Positions 33,615-42,453 of a DNA stretch of 63,234 nt are shown here, piece by piece. Made by a program: the position numbers and the translations under genes. Source of the DNA: HRBIN12 sp035762085 (GTDB lineage Bacteria > Actinomycetota > UBA4738 > HRBIN12); NCBI GenBank assembly GCA_035762085.1, contig DASTPT010000003.1:1-63234 (forward strand), given 5' to 3'. Under the pieces are notes generated by a model, which saw only the letters and a list, made by a program, of their open reading frames with translations, did no database searches and was not told the DNA's origin. Within the stretch, counting starts at the first letter, position 1. Every line of letters begins with the position of its first letter.

Positions 33615-33860
33615 ATGAGGCATCTGCTGGGTCTCCTCGCACAGGTCGAGGGTGACGTCGGCGCCATCGGCAAGGGCCTGGTGTTCGGGCTCGGCGCGAT
33701 CGGCCCCGGCATCGGTATCGGCTTCCTCGTCGGCAAGTCGGTCGAGGCGATGGCGCGGCAGCCCGAAGCCGCCGGCATGGTCCGGACCACGATGTTCCTG
33801 GGGATCGCGTTCGTCGAGGCGCTCGCGCTGTTCGGCTTCGTGCTGTCGTTCATCATCTAG
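33615..33860 (+). CDS. atpE: ATP synthase F0 subunit c
   Basis: 81 residues, two membrane helices joined by the polar loop ARQPE. The first helix has the glycine repeat GPGIGIGFL; the second carries the proton-binding carboxylate E68 (FVEALALFGF). The residues that mark sodium-binding c-subunits (Gln in helix 1 and a Glu-Ser pair in helix 2) are not evident, so proton coupling is expected. The position corresponding to diarylquinoline binding is the usual Glu region. GAAGGAGG precedes the ATG. Confidence 0.96.
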   Translation: MRHLLGLLAQVEGDVGAIGKGLVFGLGAIGPGIGIGFLVGKSVEAMARQPEAAGMVRTTMFLGIAFVEALALFGFVLSFII

Positions 33861-33873
33861 AAGGAGGCCAGCG

Positions 33874-34419
33874 ATGCTGCAGCTGTTCGTGCTGGCCGCG
33901 GAGGAGGAGGCCAAGAACCCGATCCTCCCCGACATCGCCGAGCTGATCTACGGGACGATCGCGTTCGTCATCGTGTTCGGACTGCTCTGGAGGTTCGCCT
34001 TCCCGGCCCTGGGGAAGATGCTCGCCGAGCGCGCGGACAAGATCCAGGGCAACCTCGAGCGGGCCGAGCACTCGCGCCAGGCGGCCGAGCAGGAGCTGGC
34101 CGAGTACCGTGCCCAGCTCGCCGGCGCCCGCGAGGAGGCGAACCGGATCATCGAGGAGTCCCGGCGCACCGCGGAGCAGATGCGCCGCGACGTCCAGGCG
34201 AAGGCCGAGCAGGAGGCCCAGGCGACCGTCGCGCGCGCGCAGGAAGAGATCCGCGCGGAGCGCGACCGCGTGTTCCAGGACCTCCGCGCCCAGGTCGGCG
34301 TCATCGCCGTCGAGCTCGCCGGCCGGGTGGTCGGGGAGTCGCTCGACCCCGATGCCCACCAGCGCCTGATCGACGAGTACATCGAGCAGGTCGCCGGCTC
34401 GGGGAACGGGCGGGGCTGA
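33874..34419 (+). CDS. atpF: ATP synthase F0 subunit b
   Basis: 181 residues. One N-terminal membrane helix (about 27-47, FVIVFGLLWRFAFPALGKML) followed by a long charged alpha-helical stalk of the peripheral stator. ATG 33874 has AAGGAGG 6 bases upstream. Encodes a single b subunit; unlike mycobacteria there is no b-delta fusion, since a separate delta subunit follows. Confidence 0.95.
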   Translation: MLQLFVLAAEEEAKNPILPDIAELIYGTIAFVIVFGLLWRFAFPALGKMLAERADKIQGNLERAEHSRQAAEQELAEYRAQLAGAREEANRIIEESRRTAEQMRRDVQAKAEQEAQATVARAQEEIRAERDRVFQDLRAQVGVIAVELAGRVVGESLDPDAHQRLIDEYIEQVAGSGNGRG

Positions 34420-34420
34420 C

Positions 34421-34966
34421 GTGGCCGAGAAGGACGCGCTGGTCCGTGGGTACGCGGAGGCCCTGTTCGCCGTCGCCGAGGCCGAGGGCGAGCTCGAGGC
34501 CGTCGAGGACCAGCTCTACGCGTTCGCGAAGGCCGTCGAGGGCAACGCGGAACTGCGCGAGGCCATCACGGACCCGGCCCTGCCGCCCGAGAACAAGAAG
34601 GCCGTCGTCCGCGACCTGCTCGGCGAGCGCGCGAACCCGCACACGGTGAACGTGCTCGGCTTCCTCGTCGACCAGGGGCGCGCGCGCGAGATCGGTCGTA
34701 TCGTCGAGGAGCTCGCGTCGCTCGCGGCCGAGCGCCGGGCGCACGTCGTCGCCGAGGTCCGCAGCGCCGTCCCGCTCGACGAGACCCAGCGTCGGCGGCT
34801 CGCGGAGGCGCTGTCGAGGGCGACCGGCCGCGAGGTCGAGATCAAGGTGGTCGTCGATCCGACCGTCGTCGGCGGCATCGTCGCGAAGGTGGGCAACGAG
34901 GTGTTCGACGGCAGCGTGCGTACCAAGCTGGACGAGGCGCGAGGGATCCTGACCCGCTCCCGGTGA
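34421..34966 (+). CDS. atpH: ATP synthase F1 subunit delta
   Basis: 181 residues, standard length for a free-standing delta (OSCP-like) subunit that joins the stator to the alpha-beta head. Marks are RGYAEALFAVAEAEG at the N-terminus, DLLGERANPHTVNVLGFLVDQGR in the middle (cited by its ends) and IDPTVVGG-type DPTVVGGIVAKVG near the end. The GTG is one base after atpF. Confidence 0.93.
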   Translation: MAEKDALVRGYAEALFAVAEAEGELEAVEDQLYAFAKAVEGNAELREAITDPALPPENKKAVVRDLLGERANPHTVNVLGFLVDQGRAREIGRIVEELASLAAERRAHVVAEVRSAVPLDETQRRRLAEALSRATGREVEIKVVVDPTVVGGIVAKVGNEVFDGSVRTKLDEARGILTRSR

Positions 34967-34987
34967 CCGGAGCAAGGAAGAGAGCTG

Positions 34988-36721
34988 ATGGCACTCACAT
35001 TCGACCCCCAGAGCATCGCGGACGCGCTCCGCAAGAACGTCGAGAGCTGGACGCCCTCGGTGGAGCGCGAGGAGGTCGGCCGGGTCATGCTGGCCGGCGA
35101 CGGCATCGCCCGCGTGAAGGGTCTGCCGCGTGCCATGGCGAACGAGCTGCTCGAGTTCACCGGCGGCGTACTCGGCCTGGCCTTCAACCTGGACGAGGAC
35201 GAGATCGGCTGCATCATCCTCGGCGAGTCCGAGCACATCGAGGAGGGCGACCTCGTCAAGCAGACCGGGAAGATCCTCTCGGTGCCGGTCGGCGACGGCT
35301 TCCTGGGCCGCGTGATCGACCCCCTGGGCAACCCGATCGACGGCAAGGGACCGGTCCCCGAAGAGGCGCGGCGGAACCTCGAGGTCCAAGCCGCGAACGT
35401 CGTGGACCGCCAGCCGGTGAAGGAGCCGCTCCAGACCGGCATCACGGCGATCGACGCGATGACGCCGATCGGTCGCGGCCAGCGCGAGCTCATCATCGGC
35501 GACCGCCAGACCGGCAAGACCGCGATCGCGATCGACACGATCATCGCCCAGCGCGACAACTGGGCGAGCGGCGATCCGAGCAAGCAGGTCCGCTGCATCT
35601 ACGTCGCGGTCGGCCAGAAGGCCTCGACCGTCGCCGAGGTCGTCGACACGCTCCGCGAGAACGGAGCGCTCGAGTACACGGTGGTCGTGAACGCGGCGGC
35701 CTCGGACCCGGCGCCGTTCCAGTACATCGCGCCGTACGCGGGCGCCGCGCTCGGCGCGTACTGGATGTACGAGGGGCGGCACGCCCTCGCGATCTACGAC
35801 GACCTGTCGAAACAGGCCACGGCGTACCGCACGCTGTCGCTCCTGCTCCGTCGCCCGCCGGGCCGCGAGGCCTACCCGGGCGACGTGTTCTATCTGCACT
35901 CGCGGCTGCTCGAGCGCGCCGCGAAGCTCTCGGACGAGCTCGGCGGCGGGTCGCTCACCGCGCTGCCGATCATCGAGACGAAGGGCAACGACATCTCGGC
36001 GTACATCCCCACGAACGTCATCTCGATCACCGACGGTCAGATCTACCTGGAGCCCGACCTGTTCTTCGCCGGCGTGCGGCCGGCGATCAACGTGGGCATC
36101 TCCGTCAGCCGTGTCGGCGGCAACGCGCAGATCGCGGCGATGAAGAAGATCTCGGGGCGTCTGCGGATCGACCTCGCGCAGTACCGGGCGCTCGAGGCGT
36201 TCGCGCAGTTCGGCTCCGAGCTCGACAAGGCCTCCCAGCAGCAGCTCGCGCGCGGCGCGCGGGTCGTCGAGGTCCTGAAGCAGCCGCAGTACCGGCCGGT
36301 CTCGGTCGAGCAGCAGGTCATCGCCATCTGGGTCGCGACCGGCGGGTACCTGGACGACTACCCGGTGCAGGACGCGCGGCGCTTCGTCGAGGAGTTCGGG
36401 GCGTACGTCGAGACGCGGGCCGCCGAGGCGCTCGCCGCGATCCGCGACACCGGCGACCTGTCCGACGAAACCGAGGCCGCCCTGAAGTCCGCCGTGGACG
36501 CCTTCCGTGAGGCGTTCGTGCCGAGCGAGACCGAGGGCGGCGCCGAGGCCGGCGCCGGCGAGGGCTCCGCCCCGGACGAGCTGAGGAAGGACGTGGGGTG
36601 GGACCGCATGTCCTCCGAGGAGGAGGAGCCGCCACCGCCGCCATCACGCGAGGAGATGCGGCAGGAGTACGAGGAGAAGGCGCGGCCGGCCGGCCAGGCC
36701 GACGCCCCGTTCCCCGGGTAG
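34988..36721 (+). CDS. atpA: ATP synthase F1 subunit alpha with long acidic/proline tail
   Basis: 577 residues. The P-loop GDRQTGKT is at 171-178. The core ends near residue 514, after which about 63 residues follow: Gly/Ala/Glu-rich, then DELRKDVGWDRMSSEEEEP, a run of five prolines, and a charged helix (SREEMRQEYEEKARP). Typical alpha subunits are about 500-510 residues. Mycobacterial alpha has an extension of about 35 residues that restrains ATP hydrolysis; the tail here is in the same place but is longer and of a different composition. GGAAGAGAG precedes the ATG. Confidence 0.95.
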   Translation: MALTFDPQSIADALRKNVESWTPSVEREEVGRVMLAGDGIARVKGLPRAMANELLEFTGGVLGLAFNLDEDEIGCIILGESEHIEEGDLVKQTGKILSVPVGDGFLGRVIDPLGNPIDGKGPVPEEARRNLEVQAANVVDRQPVKEPLQTGITAIDAMTPIGRGQRELIIGDRQTGKTAIAIDTIIAQRDNWASGDPSKQVRCIYVAVGQKASTVAEVVDTLRENGALEYTVVVNAAASDPAPFQYIAPYAGAALGAYWMYEGRHALAIYDDLSKQATAYRTLSLLLRRPPGREAYPGDVFYLHSRLLERAAKLSDELGGGSLTALPIIETKGNDISAYIPTNVISITDGQIYLEPDLFFAGVRPAINVGISVSRVGGNAQIAAMKKISGRLRIDLAQYRALEAFAQFGSELDKASQQQLARGARVVEVLKQPQYRPVSVEQQVIAIWVATGGYLDDYPVQDARRFVEEFGAYVETRAAEALAAIRDTGDLSDETEAALKSAVDAFREAFVPSETEGGAEAGAGEGSAPDELRKDVGWDRMSSEEEEPPPPPSREEMRQEYEEKARPAGQADAPFPG

Positions 36722-36724
36722 CGG

Positions 36725-37615
36725 ATGGGCGCTCAGCTCCGCGTCGTCCGTCGCCGGATCCGCTCGGTCCAGTCCACGATGAAGATCACGCGCGCGATGG
36801 AGCTCATCGCCGCGTCGCGCATCGTGAAGGCCCAGCAGCGGGTCGAGGCGGCGCGCCCGTACGCGGAGCTGCTGACGCGGGCGATGGAGGACGTGGCGCG
36901 GCAGACGGGCGGGTTGGTACACCCGCTCCTGCAAGAGTGGGAGACGCCCGAGCGCGCCGGCGTGTTCATCGTGACGTCCGACCGAGGGCTCGCCGGCTCG
37001 TACAACTCGAACGTCCTCCGCCTGGCCGAGGACGTCATGGACCGCGTCCGCCGGCGGGGGATCGAGCCGGTCGTCTACGTCTCGGGCAAGAAGGGGATCT
37101 CCTACTTCCGGTTCCGAGCCGTGCCGATCGAGGCGCAGTGGTCGGGCGTGAGCGAGGTGCCACCCTTCTCGGCCGCCGACGACATCGGGCGGCGTCTGAT
37201 CCACGACTTCGCCGAGCGCCGCATCGACGAGCTCCACACCGTGTACACGGACTTCCGCTCGGCGTTCACGCTGCGCGCCACGACGAAGCGGTTCCTCCCG
37301 ATCGCGGCGAACGAGCTCCGGGACGTCAAGGGGAGACCGCACCCCGAGTACCTGTTCGAGCCGGCGCCGGCGGCGATCCTCGACGAGCTGCTGCCGCAGT
37401 ACGTCATCACGAAGGTGTACGCCGCGATGCTCGAGTCGGCGGCCTCGGAGAACGCCGCGCGGCGGCGCGCGATGAAGGCGGCGACCGACAACGCGGAGGA
37501 CCTCATCAAGGTCCTGACGCGCCAGGCCAACCGGGCGCGTCAGGACGAGATCACGACCGAGATCATGGAGATCGTCGGCGGGGCGGAGGCCCTGTCGGCG
37601 GCGGCAGGGGAGTAG
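36725..37615 (+). CDS. atpG: ATP synthase F1 subunit gamma
   Basis: 296 residues. The rotor shaft of F1. N-terminal coiled coil MGAQLRVVRRRIRSV, STMKITRAMELIAASR and C-terminal AMESA-type EYIVTKVYAAMLESAASENAARR region are characteristic. The middle lacks the 12-14-residue loop insert described for mycobacterial gamma, as far as can be judged by eye. Starts 3 bases after atpA. Confidence 0.95.
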   Translation: MGAQLRVVRRRIRSVQSTMKITRAMELIAASRIVKAQQRVEAARPYAELLTRAMEDVARQTGGLVHPLLQEWETPERAGVFIVTSDRGLAGSYNSNVLRLAEDVMDRVRRRGIEPVVYVSGKKGISYFRFRAVPIEAQWSGVSEVPPFSAADDIGRRLIHDFAERRIDELHTVYTDFRSAFTLRATTKRFLPIAANELRDVKGRPHPEYLFEPAPAAILDELLPQYVITKVYAAMLESAASENAARRRAMKAATDNAEDLIKVLTRQANRARQDEITTEIMEIVGGAEALSAAAGE

Positions 37616-37620
37616 ATGGC

Positions 37621-39048
37621 ATGGCTGAGAACGAACACGCGAAGGGTCGGGTCGTCCGGGTCATCGGCCCGGTGGTGGACGTCGAGTTTCCGCCGGCAGA
37701 GCTGCCCGAGATCGACACGGCCCTGAAGGTCGACATCACCCTCGAGGGGACGACCACCACCATCACGTGCGAGGTCGCCCAGCACATCGGCGACTCGACG
37801 GTCCGGGCTGTCGCCATGAAGCCGACCGACGGGCTGGTGCGCGGCGCGCCCGTCGAGAACACCGGCAGTCCGATCATGGTGCCGGTCGGCGAGGGCGTGC
37901 TCGGCCACGTCTACAACGTGATCGGCGAGCCCCTCGACACGACGGCGGATCAGATCCACCCGAGTGACTGGTGGCCGATCCACCGCGACCCGCCGCCGTT
38001 CGAGGAGCTGGAGCCGAAGTCGGTGATGCTCGAGACCGGAATCAAGGTCATCGACCTACTCGAGCCGTACGTGCAGGGCGGCAAGATCGGGATGTTCGGC
38101 GGCGCGGGCGTCGGCAAGACCGTGATCATCCAGGAGATGATCCGCCGCCAGGCGGAGCAGTACGGCGGCGTCTCGGTGTTCGCGGGCGTCGGCGAGCGAA
38201 CCCGGGAGGGCAACGACCTGTTCCTCGACATGACGGAGTCTGGCGTCATCGACAAGACCGCGCTCGTGTTCGGGCAGATGGACGAGCCGCCGGGCGTCCG
38301 CCTCCGCGTCGGGCTCGCGGCGCTCACGATGGCCGAGTACTTCCGCGACGTCGAGCGCAAGGACGTGCTCCTGTTCATCGACAACATCTTCCGCTTCACG
38401 CAGGCGGGCTCCGAGGTCTCGACGCTGCTCGGCCGGATGCCGAGCGCCGTCGGGTACCAGCCGACGCTCGCCGAGGAGATGGGCGAGCTCCAGGAGCGGA
38501 TCACCTCGACGAAGGGTCGTTCGATCACCTCGCTGCAGGCGATCTACGTGCCGGCCGACGACATCACCGACCCGGCGCCGCACACGGCGTTCGCGCACCT
38601 GGACGCCACCACGGTGCTCTCGCGCGAGATCTCGGCGCTGGGGATCTACCCGGCCGTGGACCCGCTCGACTCGACCAGCCGGATCCTCGACGCCCGCTAC
38701 GTCGGGCAGGAGCACTACGACGTGGCTCGGCGCGTGCAGGAGATCCTGCAGCGTAGCAAGGATCTGCAGGACATCATCGCGATCCTGGGCGTGGACGAGC
38801 TGTCCGAGGAGGACAAGGTCGTCGTCGCGCGGGCGCGGCGCATCCAGCGGTTCCTGTCGCAGCCGTTCTTCGTCGCGGAGCAGTTCACGGGGATCCCCGG
38901 CAAGTTCGTGCCGGTCGACGAGACGATCGCGTCGTTCAAGGCCATCACGGAGGGCGAGTACGACCACCTGCCCGAGCAGGCGTTCCTGTTGGTCGGTGGG
39001 ATCGAGGAGGTCGCCGAGCAGGCGAAGCGGATGGAGGCCGCGGCCTAG
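37621..39048 (+). CDS. atpD: ATP synthase F1 subunit beta
   Basis: 475 residues, full length. The catalytic subunit: P-loop GGAGVGKT at 160-167, catalytic glutamate region GVGERTREGNDL, Walker B LLFIDNIFRFTQAG, and DELSEED near the end. ATG 37621 starts at the conserved MAENEHAKGRVVRVIGPVVDVEF region, cited by its ends; an ATG at 37616 is out of frame. Confidence 0.97.
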   Translation: MAENEHAKGRVVRVIGPVVDVEFPPAELPEIDTALKVDITLEGTTTTITCEVAQHIGDSTVRAVAMKPTDGLVRGAPVENTGSPIMVPVGEGVLGHVYNVIGEPLDTTADQIHPSDWWPIHRDPPPFEELEPKSVMLETGIKVIDLLEPYVQGGKIGMFGGAGVGKTVIIQEMIRRQAEQYGGVSVFAGVGERTREGNDLFLDMTESGVIDKTALVFGQMDEPPGVRLRVGLAALTMAEYFRDVERKDVLLFIDNIFRFTQAGSEVSTLLGRMPSAVGYQPTLAEEMGELQERITSTKGRSITSLQAIYVPADDITDPAPHTAFAHLDATTVLSREISALGIYPAVDPLDSTSRILDARYVGQEHYDVARRVQEILQRSKDLQDIIAILGVDELSEEDKVVVARARRIQRFLSQPFFVAEQFTGIPGKFVPVDETIASFKAITEGEYDHLPEQAFLLVGGIEEVAEQAKRMEAAA

Positions 39049-39051
39049 GCG

Positions 39052-39444
39052 ATGGCCGTCGACGTCCACGTCGTCACGCCGGAGCGCGAGGTCTGGACCG
39101 GCCAGGCGAACATGGTCATCGCCCGTGGCGTCGAGGGCGAGGTCGGCGTGCTCGGCGGGCACGTCCCGATGCTGATCCGATTGGCGATCGGCCCGCTGCG
39201 GATCCAGACGAACGGCGAGGAGGTCTTCTCCGTGGTGGACGGCGGGTTCCTGCACGTGACGACGACCGAGGGCGTGACGAGGGTGGACGTGTTGGCGCCC
39301 TCGGCGTCGCTCGCGTCCGAGATCGACGTCGAGCGCGAGCGACGCCGCGTGGCCGAGCTCGAGACCCGCATGGCGGAGAAGGACGACATCGAGGTGCAGA
39401 CGGAGCTCGCGAAGGCGCTCGCGCGGGTCAACCTCCGCCGGTAG
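39052..39444 (+). CDS. atpC: ATP synthase F1 subunit epsilon
   Basis: 130 residues. N-terminal beta-sandwich (VVTPEREVWTGQANMVIARG, then GEVGVLGGHVPMLIRL) and a C-terminal helical hairpin (about 95-130). Starts 3 bases after atpD and closes the BEFHAGDC order. The UAG stop begins a TAGGCT hexamer ahead of murA. Confidence 0.95.
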   Translation: MAVDVHVVTPEREVWTGQANMVIARGVEGEVGVLGGHVPMLIRLAIGPLRIQTNGEEVFSVVDGGFLHVTTTEGVTRVDVLAPSASLASEIDVERERRRVAELETRMAEKDDIEVQTELAKALARVNLRR

Positions 39445-39447
39445 GCT
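39442..39447 (+). promoter_or_regulatory. Possible -10 element before murA, on the atpC stop
   Basis: TAGGCT starts with the atpC stop. ATG 39479 is 31 bases downstream and has GGAAGGAG, so this would be a leadered transcript. Weak evidence; murA may be read from the ATP operon. Confidence 0.3.
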
Positions 39448-39478
39448 CGGCGAGCGGGGCGGGGATCGGAAGGAGCGC

Positions 39479-40750
39479 ATGGACCGACTGCTGGTCACCG
39501 GGGGGACGCGCCTGTCGGGCGCCGTCCGGATCTCGGGCGCGAAGAACTCGGCGCTGAAGCTGCAGGCGGCGGTCCTGCTCGCCGACGGACGGTCGCGGAT
39601 CGAGAACGTCCCTCGGATCCAGGACTGCCTGACGATGGTCGAGGTGCTCGACCACCTCGGGGCGGCGACGTCGTGGGACGGCGGCGCGCTCACGATCGAC
39701 ACCACCGGCGTCCGGCCGATCGAGACGCCGTACGAGCTCGTGAGCCGGATGCGGGCATCCATCCTGGTCCTGGGCCCGCTGCTCGCGCGGTTCGGCCGGG
39801 CGCAGGTCGCGATGCCCGGCGGCTGCAACATCGGCTCTCGGAAGATCGACCTGCACCTGCGCGGCCTCGAGCGCATGGGCGCGCGCTTCGAGCAGGAGCA
39901 CGGCGTCCTGGAGGCCCGCGCCGAGCGTCTGCACGGCGCCGTCGTGACCCTGGACTTCCCGAGCGTCGGCGCCACCGAGAACCTCCTGATGGCCGCGGTC
40001 GCCGCCCGCGGCACGACCACCATCGAGAACGGCGCGCGCGAGCCCGAGATCGCCGACCTCGCCGACATGCTCACGTCGATGGGCGCGCGGATCGACGGCG
40101 TCGGCACACCGACGATCCAGGTCGAGGGGGTCGACGCCTTCTCACCGGTCGAGCATCGCGTGATCCCCGACCGGGTCGAGGCCGGCACGTTCGCGATCGC
40201 GACCTGCGCCACGCTGGGCGACGTCGTCCTGCGGGACGCGCGGCCCGACCACATGGACCTGGTCCTGTCCAAGCTCGCGGACACCGGCGCGGACGTCACC
40301 ACCGTCGAGGACGGTGTCGCGATCTCGATGCCCGAGCGCCCGCGGGCCGCGGACCTCGTGACGCTGCCGTACCCGGGGTTCCCCACGGACCTGCAGCCGC
40401 AGATGATGGCGATGCTCGCGGCCGCCGAGGGCACCAGCATCGTGACCGAGAACGTCTTCGAGAGCCGGTTCATGTTCGTGGACGAGCTCAACCGCATGGG
40501 TGCCGACATCCGCACCGAGGGCCACCACGCCGTCATCCGCGGCGTCGAGCGTCTGTCGGCGGCACCGGTGCGTGCGCTCGACATCCGCGCCGGCGCGGCG
40601 ATGGTCATCGCGGCGCTCGCCGCGGACGGCGTGACACAGGTCGAGGACATGCACCACGTGGACCGCGGCTACGAGGACTTCGAGGCCAAGCTCACCGCGC
40701 TCGGCGCCGTTGTCCGCCGCGAGCGCGAGCTGTCCCCGGCCCTGTCGTGA
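39479..40750 (+). CDS. murA: UDP-N-acetylglucosamine 1-carboxyvinyltransferase
   Basis: 423 residues. The first committed step of peptidoglycan synthesis, transferring enolpyruvate to UDP-GlcNAc. The fosfomycin-target cysteine is present at C116 (MPGGCNIGSRK), so the enzyme should be fosfomycin-sensitive, unlike mycobacterial MurA, which has aspartate there. The N-terminal ISGAKNSALKL is typical. GGAAGGAG lies 4 bases before the ATG. Its stop overlaps the next GTG. murA after the ATP synthase is the actinobacterial order. Confidence 0.96.
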   Translation: MDRLLVTGGTRLSGAVRISGAKNSALKLQAAVLLADGRSRIENVPRIQDCLTMVEVLDHLGAATSWDGGALTIDTTGVRPIETPYELVSRMRASILVLGPLLARFGRAQVAMPGGCNIGSRKIDLHLRGLERMGARFEQEHGVLEARAERLHGAVVTLDFPSVGATENLLMAAVAARGTTTIENGAREPEIADLADMLTSMGARIDGVGTPTIQVEGVDAFSPVEHRVIPDRVEAGTFAIATCATLGDVVLRDARPDHMDLVLSKLADTGADVTTVEDGVAISMPERPRAADLVTLPYPGFPTDLQPQMMAMLAAAEGTSIVTENVFESRFMFVDELNRMGADIRTEGHHAVIRGVERLSAAPVRALDIRAGAAMVIAALAADGVTQVEDMHHVDRGYEDFEAKLTALGAVVRRERELSPALS

Positions 40751-42453
40751 GCCGGGGCCGTCGGGCCGGGCTCGTCGTCGGGTTCGCCTGCGTGTCCCTC
40801 GCGCTGACGCCGATGGCGCTCGCGCAGGACGAGCCCTCCAGGCGGGTGTTCGTGATCGACGTGCCGGGCGTGTCGTTCGAGGAGCTGCTCGGCGTGCCCG
40901 CGGTCCTGGACCTCGCACGGTCCGGCGGCGCGGCGCTGATGCGGGTCCAGCAGCCGGTCGAGCCGTTCGCCGCGTACTCGCAGGTCGATCCGGGCGACAT
41001 GTCGGCGGTCGTCGAGTGGGAGATGGACCCCGGCGCGATGGGCGGGCTCGACGTCATCGGCGCGACGATCCGCGAGCGCATCGAGGGTGCGGACGTCGAC
41101 GAGGTCCTCGTGATCGTCATGAGCCGGACGGGGTCGGCCGAGATGGCGGCCGCCGGGGACGAGCTCCATCCCATCGCGATCGCGCTCGGCGCGCCCGACC
41201 GGCTGTTCGCCGATCGGGGAGAGGTCGGGTCGCTGACCTCGGACACGACGCGCCGCACCGGGGTCGTGACCGACCTGGACGTCGCACCGACGGTCGGATC
41301 GTTCCTCGACGTCGAGCCGCCCGCCGAGGGCGCCGGCGAGCCGATCCGCGTCGTCGACGAGCCGGCGCCGTTCCAGCTGCGCGAGCGGTACCTGGCCCAG
41401 CGCCGGATGTACGTGCCGATCGGCACGGCGGCGACGATCTACGTCACGGTCGTCGGGCTCCTGGGGGCCGCGTTCGTGTGGCTGGGCCCCCGCGTGCCGG
41501 AGGCCCTCCGCCGGGCCGTCGGGTGGGCGTGCCTGTCGGCGGCGGCGATCGGCACGGGGCTCCTCGCGGTCGGGCATCTGCCGCAGTTGACGTACGCGGC
41601 CGCCGTGCCGTTCGTCGCGATCGTCACGGCGTTCGGGACGCTGGCGTTCTCGCCGCTCGAGCGCCGAGGCGCCGTCTGGGTCCCGGCGGGCATCGGGGCC
41701 GGCGTCCTGGGGTTCTTCGCGGCCGAGGCGCTGCTCGGCTGGGCTGCGATGCTCACACCGCTCCTCGGGGGCACGCACCTCGACGGTGGCCGCTTCTACG
41801 GCCTGCCGAACGTCGCGATCGGCCTGCTCGTGGGCGCGTCGCTGTGGTTCGCACAGCGCCTGCGGACGTGGGTCGGCGTCGCGCTCGTCGTCGTCGTCGC
41901 CCTCGGCGCGGGCCTGCCGTACGTAGGCTCGAACCTGGGGGCCGGCGTGACGCTGTTCGCCACGGCGGGTCTGTGGCTCGCCGTCCGCGAGCGCCACCGG
42001 CTCGGGCCGTGGAAGGGGGTCGCCGTCGTGGCGCTCGCGGTCCTCGGCGGGACGGCCGTCATCCTGCTCGCCCATCGCATCTCCCCGCTGCCGACGCACG
42101 TCACGCGGTTCGAGGAGACGGCGGGCGGACTGGCCGGCGCGTGGGAGACGTTCGTCGACCGGCTCGACATCGGGGTCGACCTGATCCGAGGGAACCCCGC
42201 GGCGCTCGTGCCCGTCGTGGGGCTCCTCGCGTCACTGGCCGTGGCGCTCCGCCCGCCCGCCGTGATCGCGGCCACGTTCCAGCGCTGGCCGGCGTGGCGC
42301 GACGCGATCGTCGTGTGCCTGCTCGCGGGCATCGTGGCCTACGTCGCGAACGACACGGGCGCGGCGGCGGCGGGGTTCGCCTTCGGGCTGGGCCTCGGCG
42401 GGATGCTGGGCGTGTCGCTGCTCGCCGGACCAGGGAAGATGGTGGGACCGTGA
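40747..42453 (+). CDS. Secreted phosphatase-like domain fused to a polytopic membrane protein
   Basis: 568 residues, function unknown. Residues 1-27 are a signal peptide or anchor helix (cleavage after LAQ). Residues about 30-220 face outside and look like a worn alkaline-phosphatase-superfamily fold: RVFVIDVPGVSFEELLG at the start and VVTDLDVAPTVGSFLDVEPP, cited by its ends, near the end, which echoes the DLAPTLL-type ending of that superfamily. The usual catalytic Ser/Thr and metal-binding Asp/His motifs are not evident. After residue 222 come about 10 membrane helices, ending with YVANDTGAAAAGFAFG. The GTG overlaps the murA stop and its own stop overlaps the CPBP gene, so the three are probably coupled. 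A role in wall polymer synthesis is a guess from position. Confidence 0.6.
   Translation: MSRGRRAGLVVGFACVSLALTPMALAQDEPSRRVFVIDVPGVSFEELLGVPAVLDLARSGGAALMRVQQPVEPFAAYSQVDPGDMSAVVEWEMDPGAMGGLDVIGATIRERIEGADVDEVLVIVMSRTGSAEMAAAGDELHPIAIALGAPDRLFADRGEVGSLTSDTTRRTGVVTDLDVAPTVGSFLDVEPPAEGAGEPIRVVDEPAPFQLRERYLAQRRMYVPIGTAATIYVTVVGLLGAAFVWLGPRVPEALRRAVGWACLSAAAIGTGLLAVGHLPQLTYAAAVPFVAIVTAFGTLAFSPLERRGAVWVPAGIGAGVLGFFAAEALLGWAAMLTPLLGGTHLDGGRFYGLPNVAIGLLVGASLWFAQRLRTWVGVALVVVVALGAGLPYVGSNLGAGVTLFATAGLWLAVRERHRLGPWKGVAVVALAVLGGTAVILLAHRISPLPTHVTRFEETAGGLAGAWETFVDRLDIGVDLIRGNPAALVPVVGLLASLAVALRPPAVIAATFQRWPAWRDAIVVCLLAGIVAYVANDTGAAAAGFAFGLGLGGMLGVSLLAGPGKMVGP

Noticed and set aside
37616..37618. ATG at 37616 as start of atpD
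   Set aside because: Out of frame with the beta subunit; ATG 37621 is in frame and matches the family start.
38056..40650. 864-codon open frame on the minus strand opposite atpD, atpC and murA
   Set aside because: Antisense frame typical of GC-rich codon use; Arg/Ser-rich translation with no domain, while the plus strand carries three clear enzymes.
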